A stretch of DNA of 64,000 nucleotides, from assembly GCA_013398295.1 (NCBI GenBank), contig VZSF01007311.1, positions 372,001-436,000 on the forward strand, read 5' to 3'. Position numbers and translations under genes: made by a program. The notes under the pieces are model-generated. The model did not search any database. It was not told the origin of the DNA and was given only the letters and a program-made list of their open reading frames with translations. This document shows positions 12,901-25,275 of the stretch, piece after piece. Source of the stretch: Chionis minor. Its lineage: Eukaryota; Chordata; Aves; Charadriiformes; Chionididae. Each line of letters opens with the position of its first letter. The stretch's first letter is position 1.

Positions 12901-15900
12901 GTAAACTTTATTGCATAGAAAAAATCATGCTTAAATACAACTTCTTTGAGAACAGACTTTGGGCTTGCTAACGCAATAACTGGTTGAGACTAGCAAAAGC
13001 AATAAGGAGAAGTCTTTACCAGAAGATTGTTCTTGGTTTTAAATTCAGGCCCTAGCCACTTTTAGAGACCAGAGCTTCCCTTAGAGACTTTAAGGTCTCT
13101 AAGCTCTCTAATTTGTGAAAGATAAAATGTCTTCCCACTGGCCTACAGAGAGCAAGCAGCCTGCTTTCTGGAGAAAACATTCGAAAAACATATTTTCTTT
13201 TTCTCATTAAAAAACCCCTTTGTTATGGAAAGGGTAACCTTTCTTATGAGAAGAGTAAGAGTTTGGCACTACCCATCTCAGCGCAGCCTGAGTGACGCCG
13301 CAGTTCCGTGTGCATCCCCGGGCTGGCTGGGCACACAGCTCAGGGCTCCTCTGCTGCAGCAGACTAAGGTGCTCCATGACTTTTTCCTTGGTGAATTATG
13401 AAGAAAATTGCCTGTCTTTCTGGGTGTGCGGGCTAAGAAAAGAAAGACTCTGGAAAGTTGCCAGCACTTGTATGATTCAAAGCGTGCAGTCATCACCAGT
13501 TGAAAGTGGTAGCCAGTTCCCAGCCCGTCCCTGGAGACTGGAAGACCAGCCTGGTTTGAGATCGGTGTCAAGCTTAAGTTCTTTGATTTCAGCATGTGTG
13601 ATGGAGCTTTCAGTATGTCAGTACAAACCTGAGATATATCCAGCAAGGATGTAAGATTTTGAGAATGCCATATTAACTACAGCCTTTTCCTCTATCAGGT
13701 TAATTTCTTTGATTCCATGGCCCATAATTTTTCCTTGCATTAAAAACAGGGTAAATAATACTTCTGAATGTTTTGGAAAAGTAGAATCACTTTTCCATAT
13801 CCTAAATGACCAGGCACACCCTTTGCTACATGGGATTCAAATTATGTGACGGCATTAGATCTCAAGTATCATTTGCCAGCTCTTCTCAAACACATCGGTG
13901 CTTTCTGTTTAGCTCTATTTAAAAAATAAACTTTTGCATAATGAAGTAGGAAATAGGATAAAACAACAACAAGAAATCATTCAGACCTCTTGAGAACTTT
14001 GCAAACCATCATTTATCATCATCGTGGATGCAATTTATTCAAGAGTCTAAGAAGCAGAAGTATTTATAACATTAGAGAAGTTCAAAGCCAGAACAAGCAG
14101 TTGTGTTAGATCTCCAAAGATGGAGCTTGGAAAACCAGGAGCTGCGGTCAGCCAACGGCTTTCACAGAGCTGAGAATATTTCTAGAACAGCATATGCATA
14201 GGCTGATAATCACCCAGGGAATATCTTCGTATGAAATCTAGAGTCCTAGCTGTTCGCAGTCCTTCACAAATACCGTTATTTATTTATCAGTTATGTTTGC
14301 TGCAGCTGTGCCTAAGGAATGACTTGGGAGCCCATTTGTTCCCAGAAGAGTAGATAGGGTCTGTCTTGAAGAGCCTTAAAAGTGAAATAGATGTGGGGAA
14401 AGCGTGTAGCATGAAAATAAACAAGGTAATGTTTGAATGTCATTTAGTTCTCTTAAAGCACTTTCCTTCAAGTGGGTTGCACAGCAGAGTAACAAGTAAA
14501 TGGAAATAAAAAGTGGTGTAGAAAAGGGCAGGGGAGGAAAAGAAGACATGTAGCTGTGGAGTGACATGGATGTACATGGATGTGAGGAGAAGGGAAGGGT
14601 TAGGCAGAAGAAGAAGAGAATGGGAGGAGGTTTGTGCTTGCACAGAGCCCTCCTTGCCGCGGTCCAGTGGGTCCAGCATCCCAGCACAGGTGCAGGGAGT
14701 CCTCTGCATGGACGCACGCACCAAGCCACCAGGCTGGATGCTCCAAGGGACATGCCCTTCGCTGCCCTCGTGCCTCTCTCCTCAGCCTCTGGCACCTGGC
14801 AGGAAGGAAACCTTCAACCAGACACGGGCTTGGGAGGATGGCTGAGCCCCATGGAGATGCTGAGACTTCTCTAAGCAGCGTCCCCTCACCACTGCACCAT
14901 ATCAGCCTTTGGTTTGCTCCCCTCTGCAGTCTTTCCTTGAGGAAAGCATGTTGTGAGACATAGGTAGCACCAGCAGAGCTTGAATTCCTGCTGGTAGATT
15001 TGTCGGTGCTGGGGGTTGAGTGCACCAGCTCTTGTTTGGCAGCCTTTGTAGGTGCACCAATTGGGCAGACTGCTTGTACGCAACACGAAATCAACTTTCC
15101 CCTGGGCAAAGCAGAGGAAGATGCATAGCAAAATCCTATTAAGACTGAGCAGTTACTGGGGCTATCGCAGATTTTTCTCAAGTCTTGTAGCTAAATGGTC
15201 AGTTGTTACAGGCGGCTTCATGGGACACAGAGGCAAGTCATCAGTGTCAGCAAGATGTGATACAATTTTCTTCAGGAAGAAAGTTAAAACCTTGTACATT
15301 TATTTGAAGCAGCCTCTGTGCCTTAGTTCAGGTTTAGTGTGTTGCCTGCTTCTACAGAAGACCCCCTCAGGAGCTGGGACCATCTTGCAACACAAGTAAG
15401 AAATATTACAAATATAAATTCATTATACAATTGGAAATGATAAGGATCAGAAATAATAAATGCATGATGATTAAAACATAACCCTAAGGAAAATTTGAAC
15501 TTGTGTAGCCTATATACCTTTTTGTCAGCCCAGCAATCTGAAAAACGTCCATGTCAAGTGTTATTTTTTGAAAGGTAGAACAGTATACCGACAATCCAGA
15601 TTTAAATTCAAACATGGCCCTAGGTTCATACCTGTGACACTCATTTATGATCAACCTGGGAGAATATTGTATTAATGAATGCTGCTTGTACATTTCTGGA
15701 ATAAATGACATGCCACATATGGAGAGATCATGGAGGGATCAGCTTGAGATGCGTATATTTTTCTGATACATTAAGCCAAGGGACTGACTACAGTGTGGTT
15801 TCTCATGTTGAGGTATTTTTGACATATTTTTCCTTAGGTTTGCTTTTAAAGACAGAATAAATTGTCCTTGACATTCGTAAACATATTTCTTCTGTAAGTC

Positions 15901-17390
15901 CGTGCCCCTTCCCTCTCTATGCGATACCCCATGGAAACAGAGCATGGGGGAAGCTGTACTTAGTATTCTGCAGCGTTGAGTGCCTGAGAGCTCTGAAACA
16001 GGAAGCTCTCCCCTCCAGCAAATTACTGCAGAGAAAAATAGACCGTGCTCACTTTCAGCCTACAAATATTTGCCTTTGTGAAGTGTAATGCAGTTTGGGA
16101 AAACAATGCTGATGGTATTTGCATGTGAATCTGGGTTTCTTGCACTACTGAGTAGCAAAGAAAGGTGAAAATCTGAACCATCCAGATTATTCTAGGTAAT
16201 AACATATTCCTTGGACTACATTTGTCTGCATATGTGTATGCATTTCTTTTGTACGTGTATGCGCTCATGCATGTGTACAATATATAGCTTGTTACCATCG
16301 AGAAGCAAAGATCCTACTCCAGCACCTAATGATGCTATCTGCAGTCCAGCTTTCCTCCTTTTCCCACACTCACTTTACTTAAAGAGCTCATTTGAGAGAG
16401 AGATCGTGTATAGGCCTGATGCTGGTCTTTTCCAAATGTAAAAGAATTTCAAAAATTTGTCAATGTTAATCTGTCACAGAGGCCTGTCCTGCAAAATTGC
16501 CTGTCAAAGTCTCCTTTGTGATCCCGCTTAACAAGAACTTGAATGTTTAGGCTGATGATGCTCTAAGACCCCTGCCCGTCATACTGACAAATACAGTTGT
16601 AGTGTTTCTTAGGATTTCTCTGCCTGTCTGGATCAGCCTGCTATCTCTAGTCTTCTACTCCCATCGCATGCTTTTTTTGGTTGTTTTTTTCGTTTGGTGA
16701 TTTATACAGCTCTTCGGACAAAGGAATACTGGTCCTTATGCATTAAGATCATGCAAGTAAATAATAATAAATGAAAAGTGCACTAATAATGCGCCCAAAC
16801 GGGACAAGAAATGAACAGCAAAGCCTGAAGGAATTAAGGTAAATTAAATCGGACAGACAAAAAGAGAAAGAAACTCGGGAAGATACCATGCTTTTTGAAA
16901 GATAAAGAATGCAATCTGTTTTCTATTTGAAGAATAACAGGATTTTCACAAGGTCCTTGTTGGCTAACTTAGACACACGGAGGTACTGGAATTTGATTAT
17001 TTTTCTCTTCTTTCAACGTAACCACTATGACAACAAATAGGAGACTCCTCTGGTTTCACATATTCAGGCTCTTTGCACCTGGAGAAACTTTGGAATTCAG
17101 ATGAGGTTAGAGCACTTGCAAATACAAGATGCATCGAACGCAGAGGACAGGCATCCTTTGCTCACAACAACTATTGTGCTGAACTGCCACGTACAGAGCT
17201 GAGCTGGTCTGCGCTCCGTGGTCCAGCTTGCTATGCCGGATGGCAGCTAAAAACGTTGAAACGCTGCCCTGCCTTTGTGTCCTCCCTCTCCCTGTTACCC
17301 CAGCCAGGGCAGAGGCAAGGCATACAGACAGCACCCGGATCAGCATTCCTCAATTTCCAAGCCACCAAAAATAAATCCATTGACAAAAAG
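9963..17390. other. Gene-free stretch with patchy GC-richer islets
   Basis: No exon or RNA gene could be supported. GC-richer islets lie at about 10190-10780, 11040-11515, 13270-13600 and 14600-14900, separated by AT-rich DNA. They carry overlapping frames of up to 193 codons (14600-15181, minus strand) that show no recognisable domain and are contradicted by frames on the other strand. A G-rich run is at 10966-10982, and purine-rich DNA covers 14584-14630. At 16211-16280 there is a degenerate TGTATG-like, alternating purine-pyrimidine stretch. Confidence 0.5.
14584..14630 (+). repeat. Purine-rich low-complexity tract
   Basis: The plus strand is almost all A and G here (gaggagaagggaaggg, then agaagaagaagaga, then gggaggagg), with only the short ttaggc break. 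It is a simple-sequence tract lying at the left edge of a GC-richer islet. It could form triplex DNA or bind purine-tract factors, but nothing in the sequence shows a role. Confidence 0.6.
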
Positions 17391-17564
17391 GCGAGCAGAA
17401 GCTGGCAGCTGGCGCTCCGCAGCGGGCACGGGTGGGGCAGAGCCTGCGGGAAGCGCGGAGGCGGGAGCCGGTGGGAGCGCTGCTCGCGGGGGGAGCGGAA
17501 ACCCAGTCCCCGAAGGAAGACGGCTGTCAGGACGCGGAGATTGGCACTGCGTATCTGCAGCACG
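17391..17564. promoter_or_regulatory. Dense CpG cluster, candidate orphan CpG island or promoter
   Basis: I count about 20 CpG dinucleotides in roughly 174 bases, with G+C around two thirds by eye, in a window where CpG is otherwise rare. Such density is normally kept only where DNA is unmethylated in the germ line, typically at promoters or bivalent regulatory elements. The block is slightly shorter than the classical 200-bp island criterion. No convincing TATA box, start codon with coding potential or splice donor is seen beside it. A 164-codon plus-strand frame (17073-17567) runs through it, but it is low-complexity and arginine/serine-rich in the GC part, as expected of a chance frame. 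It may be the first exon or promoter of a non-coding RNA, or an alternative promoter of a gene outside the window. Confidence 0.5.
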
Positions 17565-20500
17565 TAATCAGTTTAGATTGTGTGGAGAGCAGGACCCAAA
17601 CTCTGCACCGCTTAACCCAAAACATCGCATGTAGGATGCCTCTGCAAGCTCCGTTTCCATGGAAATGAATGTTAGCCTTAGCTTCCCTCAGTAAAGTGAA
17701 TCTATTAGACCGAGTTCACTAAAACGGGTTTTTTATCCCATTTCACTCAGGGAGAAGGTAAAGATTAGTTTGAAACCTGCACGTGGCATTACAAGAGTAT
17801 GATTTGATTATTCCTTTGGGTCTTTATAAGATTGGGAATTACTAGGCTGTCTTACGTAGGTGGAACAATACCCATTTGTGCTGAGGCTGACTCAGATGCA
17901 TAATTCTGCCAAAGCCTTTTAAATCTTACACCAAAAGGAAGACAAAATAAATTTGAACGTATCTGTCCTCAAATTAGACTTTATTACTGACATGATCTTC
18001 CAAAAATAGGATGATTCTGATTTCAAAAAACAAAGGAGGTGTTTCAGATGCCCCACTGGATGGATCCATTTCCTACAAATAAACCCTCTTCCTTACCAAA
18101 ACATTAAATCATTAAATCATCTAATTCAGGTGAAAAGCAGACCTTTTCTGTAATGATATTACAAAATAAGTTAAACTCTATCTCAGATGTGGAGGAAAGG
18201 CGGGATTTACATGGATTTGTTCTCAATACACGTTACCAGAAATACTGCTTGATGGGTCTCTCTCCAAGCTGTCAAAGAAATGGCAAATCTCCAAGGAATA
18301 TTCTGGAAAGGAAAAGTTTTCAAATAAACCAAAAGAGGTTTCAAGCTATTTTTGAAGCGTGGTGGATCACTGAATTTTGACAGAATGAGTACAATGTTTA
18401 CTCAGTTTCAATGTGGTAATATTATTTAAAGTGGTCAGTAAAATGGCTAATGCAAAAAAGGTGGAGCAATTTTTCTCAGTAAACCTGTTCTCTTTTCATA
18501 CCTGTAAGCGCTGGAGAACCAGAATATCTGTGGGACAGGGAGGGCCATGTCCTGGCCCATGTATCCTTAGTTAATATGATTGGTAATTAGAAACAGCTGC
18601 AGAATGATTAGTTTCCTTCTTTCTGTGAAAGAAACATAGTAAGATTTCAGATCCCAGACTGGATTTATGGAACTTGGTTCACAGTTAAAGGAAAAAAAGA
18701 TTTTCATAAGAGCAAAGATGATTTGGCCCCTGAGACATAAAAACAATTAAACTTGTATCTAATTTTAACTATGTTCTGAGTTCTTTTGAGGTGAGGTCTT
18801 GATATAAAATCAAGGCTGAACATGGACTATTATGTTGAGATATGTCAGTTTGACTCCTGGAGTTTAGGATACATTTTCATAGAACATAAAGTAAGCAGAA
18901 GCGAGGTCGCCTCTCCTGAAGTGCAGGAGTGCTCCACTGAAGCCAGGAACACCCTCCCCTCCCACAAAACCCTGCAGGGCAGCGGGTGCTCATCATCCCA
19001 TCCACATTATCAGCACCTTACAGAACTGGGCCTCTGATAAGCCATGCCATCCTGGCAGGGGATTAAAACAGACATTGAGACAATAAATGCATTTTTCTTT
19101 TTAAAGCTGAGGAGATTTTCCGACTAACTCCAAGTTTCTCAGAGGCTTTCTGTGTAACACCCATATTTGTAAAGTTTCCAGGTAAACCTACACAGCCTTT
19201 TTTCACCATGTCATTATTCCTTTCCCTTGCAATTCTCAACGTAGATAATAAACCTAAAATTCTTAAAAATGTATCCTCCTGTCAGTCTAAAGCAAATACA
19301 TAAAAACCATTTAAAAATTCCACATAAGAAACAAAATTCTTTCTAACACAAATGAGGTTATGAGTGTCTTCGTCTAACAGCTAATTCCATCGGGGCATAA
19401 CCTGATCTCCTACCCTGCAACAATATACTGTTTATAACCTGCTCTTTTAAATCAGTTCCTGATCAAATCCATCCCGAGTTCATTAAAAATTATTCTACAA
19501 GAGTAGCTAATAAAAGAACTAATTGGGACACAGGCCAACATCTCCCAGCTTCTTGATAGAGTTCTGACATTTTAGTACTTTTAGTTAAGTGCATGTGCTG
19601 GTGTTATGGTGTGCAATAAATGTTCAGTAAAAACATGGAATACATTTCAGAACCCTTTTTGAGGAGTGGACATATTTTTATTTTGTTTTTGAAACTTACG
19701 GACAAAGCCCTATTGAAGTTCTGTTCTTGAACAAATGCACCAAATTTTGGAAGCTTCCCTCCTCCTCTTGGTCTCATAATCCTGTAAAATCTTTCTTTTT
19801 CTCAGGTTTTCTAGATTTCATTACCTGTAGCAGAAGCATAAGGTTGGTTTTTTTTTTCTTTGTTAGTTTTATATCATTAGTGATACTCTGAGCAGAGATC
19901 TGAAAATGAGAATGAATTCTGCAAATACATTGAATTTCTGTTTTGCTTCCGAGATCAGTTCATATTTTCATTTCTCCTCTCTTTGAGGACCCCATTGTGT
20001 TTGGGATGCAGAATTTATTCTCCTCATGACGCCTGGTGAAATCTTTGTTCTCATTGCCATTTAGGTCAGTAGAAGTTCTGCAGCTGGCCTCTGTGCAGGC
20101 AGACTCAGCCTGGACCGCAAATGTGTGCAGGCAATGGGATAGATCATGCACAGAGAATAGGAGTGGCCTAAAATTACTAAGGACTTCACAATGTAGGTGG
20201 TGATCTTGCTCATGTCCTCTCTATCCACACACGAAACCTTCTTGCTTGACCTTCCAGTGGGCCTTCCAATTGACACAGCTGGAGGCTGGGCTAAACCTTG
20301 GACTGGGAATTCACCTAGACTAGTAAGCCAACCACTTGCCACAGAGCAAGGACAGACGTGCACAATGTCACATACAATCTGACAGGCAGCTCATGTCTTC
20401 GTGCTCTTTGCTTCTTAAGCTGAAAAAGAAACAGGGCTTTCTGTGCCTCAGCAGGAAGGAAGCACCCAACAGCCCTGGCCAAGGCAACACGAAGACTTGT

Positions 20501-22091
20501 ACAAGGTGCTGCAAGGACTCCTTGGCTGCACAGAAAGTCTGCAGCGTGGCTCTGCATATCCAGGTGGGATCCAAAGAATAGCTTGCTTGCTGTAGATAAT
20601 TTTTAGTACATTTATAGTCTGAAGACCATTGTAATGTAATAAATATTTCCTGAATCCAATCAACTAGGAGATTTCAATTCATTTCCATTTCAGTGCATTT
20701 ATTTTGACCATAAAGCCATCACAGGTGTTTCCTTTTGTTTGACCTTCTCAGCTGAGAAGCTGGGTAGATAATAACCAGCTCCCATTTCACCCTTGTAGAC
20801 TGCATCTCAGACTGCCTCCTTGCCTCCCTAGTGTATGCTTGCAGTTTAGAGTAAGTTGGAGGAACAATGTGGAAAGCTGGTTCTGTGTCTGCATGTATCT
20901 ATTTTATTGCTAAAAAAAAAGTTATTTCATGTCCAGCGTTGCCTGCAGGATACTTTTTATAGGCATATAAGTCAACAAAAGGAGGTTCAGCGACATTTAA
21001 AACAGAGCTTGATGCTTCTTATATCAAAGTTTTAACTATTTTTAAGTGTTTGTATTCCAAACAAGGATAACTGACTGTAATCATCGTATCATAATCTGTA
21101 ATGAAACAATTAAAAGAAGAAACAAAAAATAAGGATTTGAGATACATTTGTCTGCCAACTGTTATCTGTGTCTGCTACCATGCTAAAAATCCCAGACAAC
21201 AGCAACAAAATTTAGGTTAAGGATGATGATAAAGAGATCAGTATCTGATCAGGCATCTATAAACAAGTAATGTAAAAAAAGCTTTTTGCACATAAAGCCT
21301 AATTACTTTGGGAGAAAATCCTTCTTTGCACACAGAAGGACAGATCATGTGCTAGCTCTAATTTATGCTGATCCTTATATATTGTACAGTAGGGATCTGC
21401 CTTATCCCTTGGCTGTCTCTACGTGACATGCAATTTTTCACAGCACTTCCCAGTGTTTTTCCGAATTCAGGAGCAATTCAGCATGGAGAACAATGGCAAG
21501 CAAGACATGGTGAGTTGTGTCTGCTCATGGCAATGCAGTTATGTTATCTCCCAGCAATATGAAAAGAGATTGCATGTTATCATGACTACCACTTGCTCTT
21601 GTAACAGCTGTAAAGTGGAAAAGAATTTCTACCTTGCCTTTCACAATCTATCCATGTCTCCCTTATAAAGCAATTTCCATCTTTTCTCTCTCTTCCATTA
21701 TTTCTTCTGTATCAACATCTGAATTCATTAAGGAGATGAAGTCACGTAACTTCACGTACGACAGCTAGCAGACTTATATCAAATGCAAAATGTTTCTTCA
21801 TTGTAACTTTTATGCTTATGATCGCTCTGAGAGCACTGCAAAATCCTTGGGTGATATTACTGGTACAGTAAGCACAGCTATTTTAGGTATATGTTCATAT
21901 TTCAAGATTAGCAGGGGAAATTTTTTTAATATGGCAGTTACTATAGTGACAGTGACAGTTTCAGAGAGGAAAGATGGTACTGTGATAAAGATATTGTACT
22001 GAGATTCAGCTCAAATTGTCAGGAGCTCTTCAGAGAGGGTCACTTACATCTTTTTATTTTCCTGTATTTTTTATTGTCGGGGCAGTGGTCT

Positions 22092-22110
22092 GGTGAACAA
22101 GTTGTTCACC
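22092..22110. promoter_or_regulatory. Perfect palindrome matching a steroid-receptor element
   Basis: The sequence reads GGTGAACAA-G-TTGTTCACC: two exact nine-base arms around one central base. Its core, GAACA-AGT-TGTTC (22095-22107), fits the GnACAnnnTGTnC consensus shared by glucocorticoid, androgen, progesterone and mineralocorticoid receptors. The symmetry is seen directly. Receptor binding is inferred from the known consensus, and such matches occur by chance in long windows. No gene lies nearby in the window. Confidence 0.35.
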
Positions 22111-24403
22111 TGAATTGCAGGAGTAGAGCTGGCTGAGAGCTGTTCTTTCATTCTTAAAATTTAAAAACATTTAACATTTAAAAAATTTCTTATTCTGTGT
22201 CAAAACAAACCCAACTCTCTTGAAAGCTATATTGTGTAAGTAAACTAAACCATCTCAGCAAAGTCTAATGCTGAAGACCCATGCTTTGTGCAGAAGGCAG
22301 ACTTGATCCTAGGCTACCAACTTGTCCCAAGAGGCTAATACTGCCACAGTCTTGAGGAAGTTCTGCGTTTTTCCACATTTTGAAAAGGAATTTCATTCTG
22401 GATTTGAAAAAAAACCACCCAAACTGTTTCTGGCAAAAAATTTGTCATAAGGGATTTGTTTCTATGAGAAGTTGAGTTTCTAATGAGTTGGTATTTTGCA
22501 AAGAGCTTTGGGGTTTTTTTCCTAATAAAAAGCAGCTGTAGCTTGCACAACCATGCTGGTCAGTTTACAGCTATCTAAATAAAAGATGAGAGAGAATTGA
22601 TCTGTATTGATTTTCTGAAGTCTATGTGCATGTAATTCTACAACTTATGAGCCTGAACTTAAATTCCGTCTTGGCCAGAACATACCTGTTTACATGTCAG
22701 CTTTTAATCCATAACTAGCAAGCTACAGAAAGCCTGTCCTCATAGTCACAGACAAATATTCTCCTTGTGCTTGCCCAGGATGCAAAGAGGGAGCTCTGCA
22801 GTCCAAACTTCTACAGCTTTCATCGTGTAAGGGGACTGCCATCTCACAACGAATTGTCAATGCCCATGGTAATTATCAGAGTAGCCACGGTATTACTGGT
22901 GATGTCCCAGGTGGTCCATTCTTGCCTCTAATGCCAGTAATACACTTGTTTTAAAGTGTGACAGAGCCTTTTACACCTTACATTTACTGTACATATGGAA
23001 TCATTCATGGCTGTTGGCAGCTGAAATATTCATGGCTAAAGTCCCAGTGACAGCTGAGACAAGGTTCAGGCTGCTGGTCTTTACACCGTTTTGGTAGCTG
23101 ATTGCCAACTTAGCTGCATGAAGCATTGCTGTCTATGGACTGCAAACGTAACCTACCAGTGGAGAACAGCCTAGCAGAGGAGTGCAGGGTGCTGGTCACC
23201 CACCGCAGCTAGGCAGCACCTGAAGTCACTTGTTTTTCAGTTGCCTCCAAAACAAGACCGGCATCTGAGTGAGCTTGCAGTGAAATTTTAAGACCAGGAG
23301 GATTTTTCCCATTTATAGCTGAGAAACCAGTTTATCTCTTCACCTCTTAGCTACCTATGCATGCTCCAGGGAAAAGTCTACCAGTTCAGCTTATACCACC
23401 ATGGTGTCCATTGAACTGTTTAACATTGCCCTGGAGGGTCTGGAAGTGTAAACACAATCAATTACTACATCTGTGAAAACAATCACAGAGCAGCTTTCTA
23501 GGCTACCTCTGTACTGAGGTCTTCTGGATAAAGCCTCTGCCCATTCCTCGTGCACTCACACAGCAATAAAGGGTAGGTTGCAGAGCGTAGTAATGCCACA
23601 TGTTAAACTTCTTATACCACTGTATCCAGAAACACCCGGATCTCCTATGACAGCTGTGTTGGTCTTTGGCAACAAGAAAAACTTATTTCCAATTTTTGTT
23701 TTTCCACCTTGTGGCTTTGGTAACCTGTCTTCTAACAGGAGAATGATGATAGACTTTCTTCCAATGCAAGATAAAGAAACATGATTTCCTTATTACTGCG
23801 TAGCGTTATTGCAGTGGTGTGATGACAATACTCTTATTTCTTATTTGGAGTTGGTTCAACTCATGTGGACAGTGTTGGCATTGTTTCCATTTGGCATGGA
23901 GCTGAAAGGCCTAAAAAGCTGATTATGCTGAAGTATTTGAAGAAAGGATTCGGGACACAGCCCTGAGAGCATTATAATCCTGCTCAAGCACAAAGTGACT
24001 TAAAAGCCCACTGTTCCATTTCAGTTGTTTTCTCCCTGTGCCTGGAAACCTTCTCTAACCTTCAGACCAAAGTGTACTTCTTAATTTGAATAAGGTGATA
24101 TGGGGTCTGAAAGAAATATTGTTGTCACCTGAGCTTACCCCACAAATTAGCTTTTCAAAGGGCTGCAGAATCAAAGAAAGTCTCTGTTGGTTCTGCTGGC
24201 AAGGAGCAAAACAAGAAATATTTAGGTCTTGAGAATACAATTCCAATTGAGCTAGTTCTTCAGCTGGATCTGTAATATTTAGTAAGGTGGGTTCAAATGG
24301 GTCATGTTACCTTGGGTGAGCTAGTTCATAGTGGGGCCCTGTTCTGGGTGCAAGCCCTGCAATCCATCAACAGAGGAAGATGAATGCATGAAATGGTCAG
24401 CTA

Positions 24404-24437
24404 CTTTATAACAGACTAATAATAATCTGTTATAAGG
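24404..24437. other. Stem-loop, 10-bp perfect arms extendable to 12
   Basis: Arms TTATAACAGA (24406-24415) and TCTGTTATAA (24426-24435) are exact reverse complements around the ten-base AT-rich loop CTAATAATAA. One G-U pair and one C-G pair extend the stem outward. It is too short for a typical microRNA precursor. It sits 0.4 kb left of the minus-strand CR1, beyond that element's 3' end, and does not belong to it. Confidence 0.5.
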
Positions 24438-24819
24438 GGAAGGTGAAGGTCACAGTGAGAAGAAAATGGTAAAGGTGATTTATGATGCAGTTTTAGAGAC
24501 CTATATCATCTTCAAGGCCCTAGGGCAATGGGAGTGATAGAACACACATCTAGATACCATCTTGCCCTGAAGACCTTGTCTGCTTTAAGTCCCTTAATTT
24601 AAAATTAACGGCATAAGACAAACACCTTAAAGCACAAGCTTCACAGTATGTCACTGAGAGCACCATCTTATGATTGTTAGTGCTTCACAGTCCTGTTTTG
24701 TGGAACCTGTCGAAGAAGCTTAAGGTTGCTCCTTGAACTGTCATCTCTATTCACTGTTAAACAGGGTTGTGGGCGACATTCAAAGGCACCAGAGGAGTTG
24801 GGCTTGAAGCTCCAGTTGG

Positions 24820-25275
24820 TCACAGAATCACAGAATCACTTAGGTTGGAAGAGACTTTCAAGATCATCGAGTCCAACCATAAACCTAACACTGCTAAACC
24901 ACCCCTAAACCATGTCCCTCAGCACCTCGTCTACCTGTCTTTTAAATACCTTCAGAGATGGTGATTCCACCACTTCCCTGGGCAGCCTGTTACAATGTTT
25001 GTTAACCCCTGCCATAAAGAAGTTTTTCCTAATATCCAACCTAAACCTCCCCTGGTATAACTTGAGGCCATTTCCTCTTGTCCTGTCGCTTGTTACTTGG
25101 GAGAAGAGACTGACCCCCACCTCGCTATAACCTCCTTTCAGGTCACTGTAGAGAGTTATTAGGTCTGCCCTCAACCTGCTCTTCTCCAGGCTAAACAATC
25201 CCAAATCCCTCAGCTGCTCCTCGTAAGACTTGTTCTCCAGACCCCTCACCAGCTTTGTTGCCCTTCTCAATTGTT
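24820..25275 (-). mobile_element. CR1 LINE 3' fragment, minus strand, with octamer tail
   Basis: Read on the minus strand, this holds the last part of CR1 ORF2 and the complete 3' end. The frame is open for about 126 codons inside the element, from the [20 protein letters not shown] segment to the stop near 24905. It includes the family landmarks [25 protein letters not shown] and [17 protein letters not shown]. The 3' untranslated part ends at the left with two ATTCTGTG octamers (seen on the plus strand as cacagaatcacagaatca), the short tail by which CR1 ends instead of poly(A). It is 5'-truncated at about 25275 and lacks the catalytic domain. The start codon of the longer 131-codon frame lies outside the element. 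The tail octamer differs from that of the 47 kb copy (ATTCTATG), which suggests another subfamily. It looks of intermediate age. Confidence 0.95.

Larger units (their letters stand above)
17565..24819. other. Gene-free AT-rich DNA
   Basis: No recognisable coding exon, RNA gene or mobile element was found. Open frames reach about 100 codons and are overlapping and unlike known families. A T10 run lies at about 19848-19857. A perfect nine-base inverted repeat (22092-22110) and a stem-loop (24404-24437) are listed separately. The stretch at 18900-19040 is somewhat GC-richer without other signals. Confidence 0.55.

Noticed and set aside
14600..15181. 193-codon minus-strand open frame, the longest outside CR1
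   Set aside because: It lies in a GC-richer patch, overlaps several plus-strand frames of 94-115 codons, and shows no domain, repeat or splice context.
17073..17567. 164-codon plus-strand frame through the CpG cluster
   Set aside because: Arginine/serine/glycine-rich end is what GC-rich non-coding DNA yields; no supporting splice or conservation evidence.
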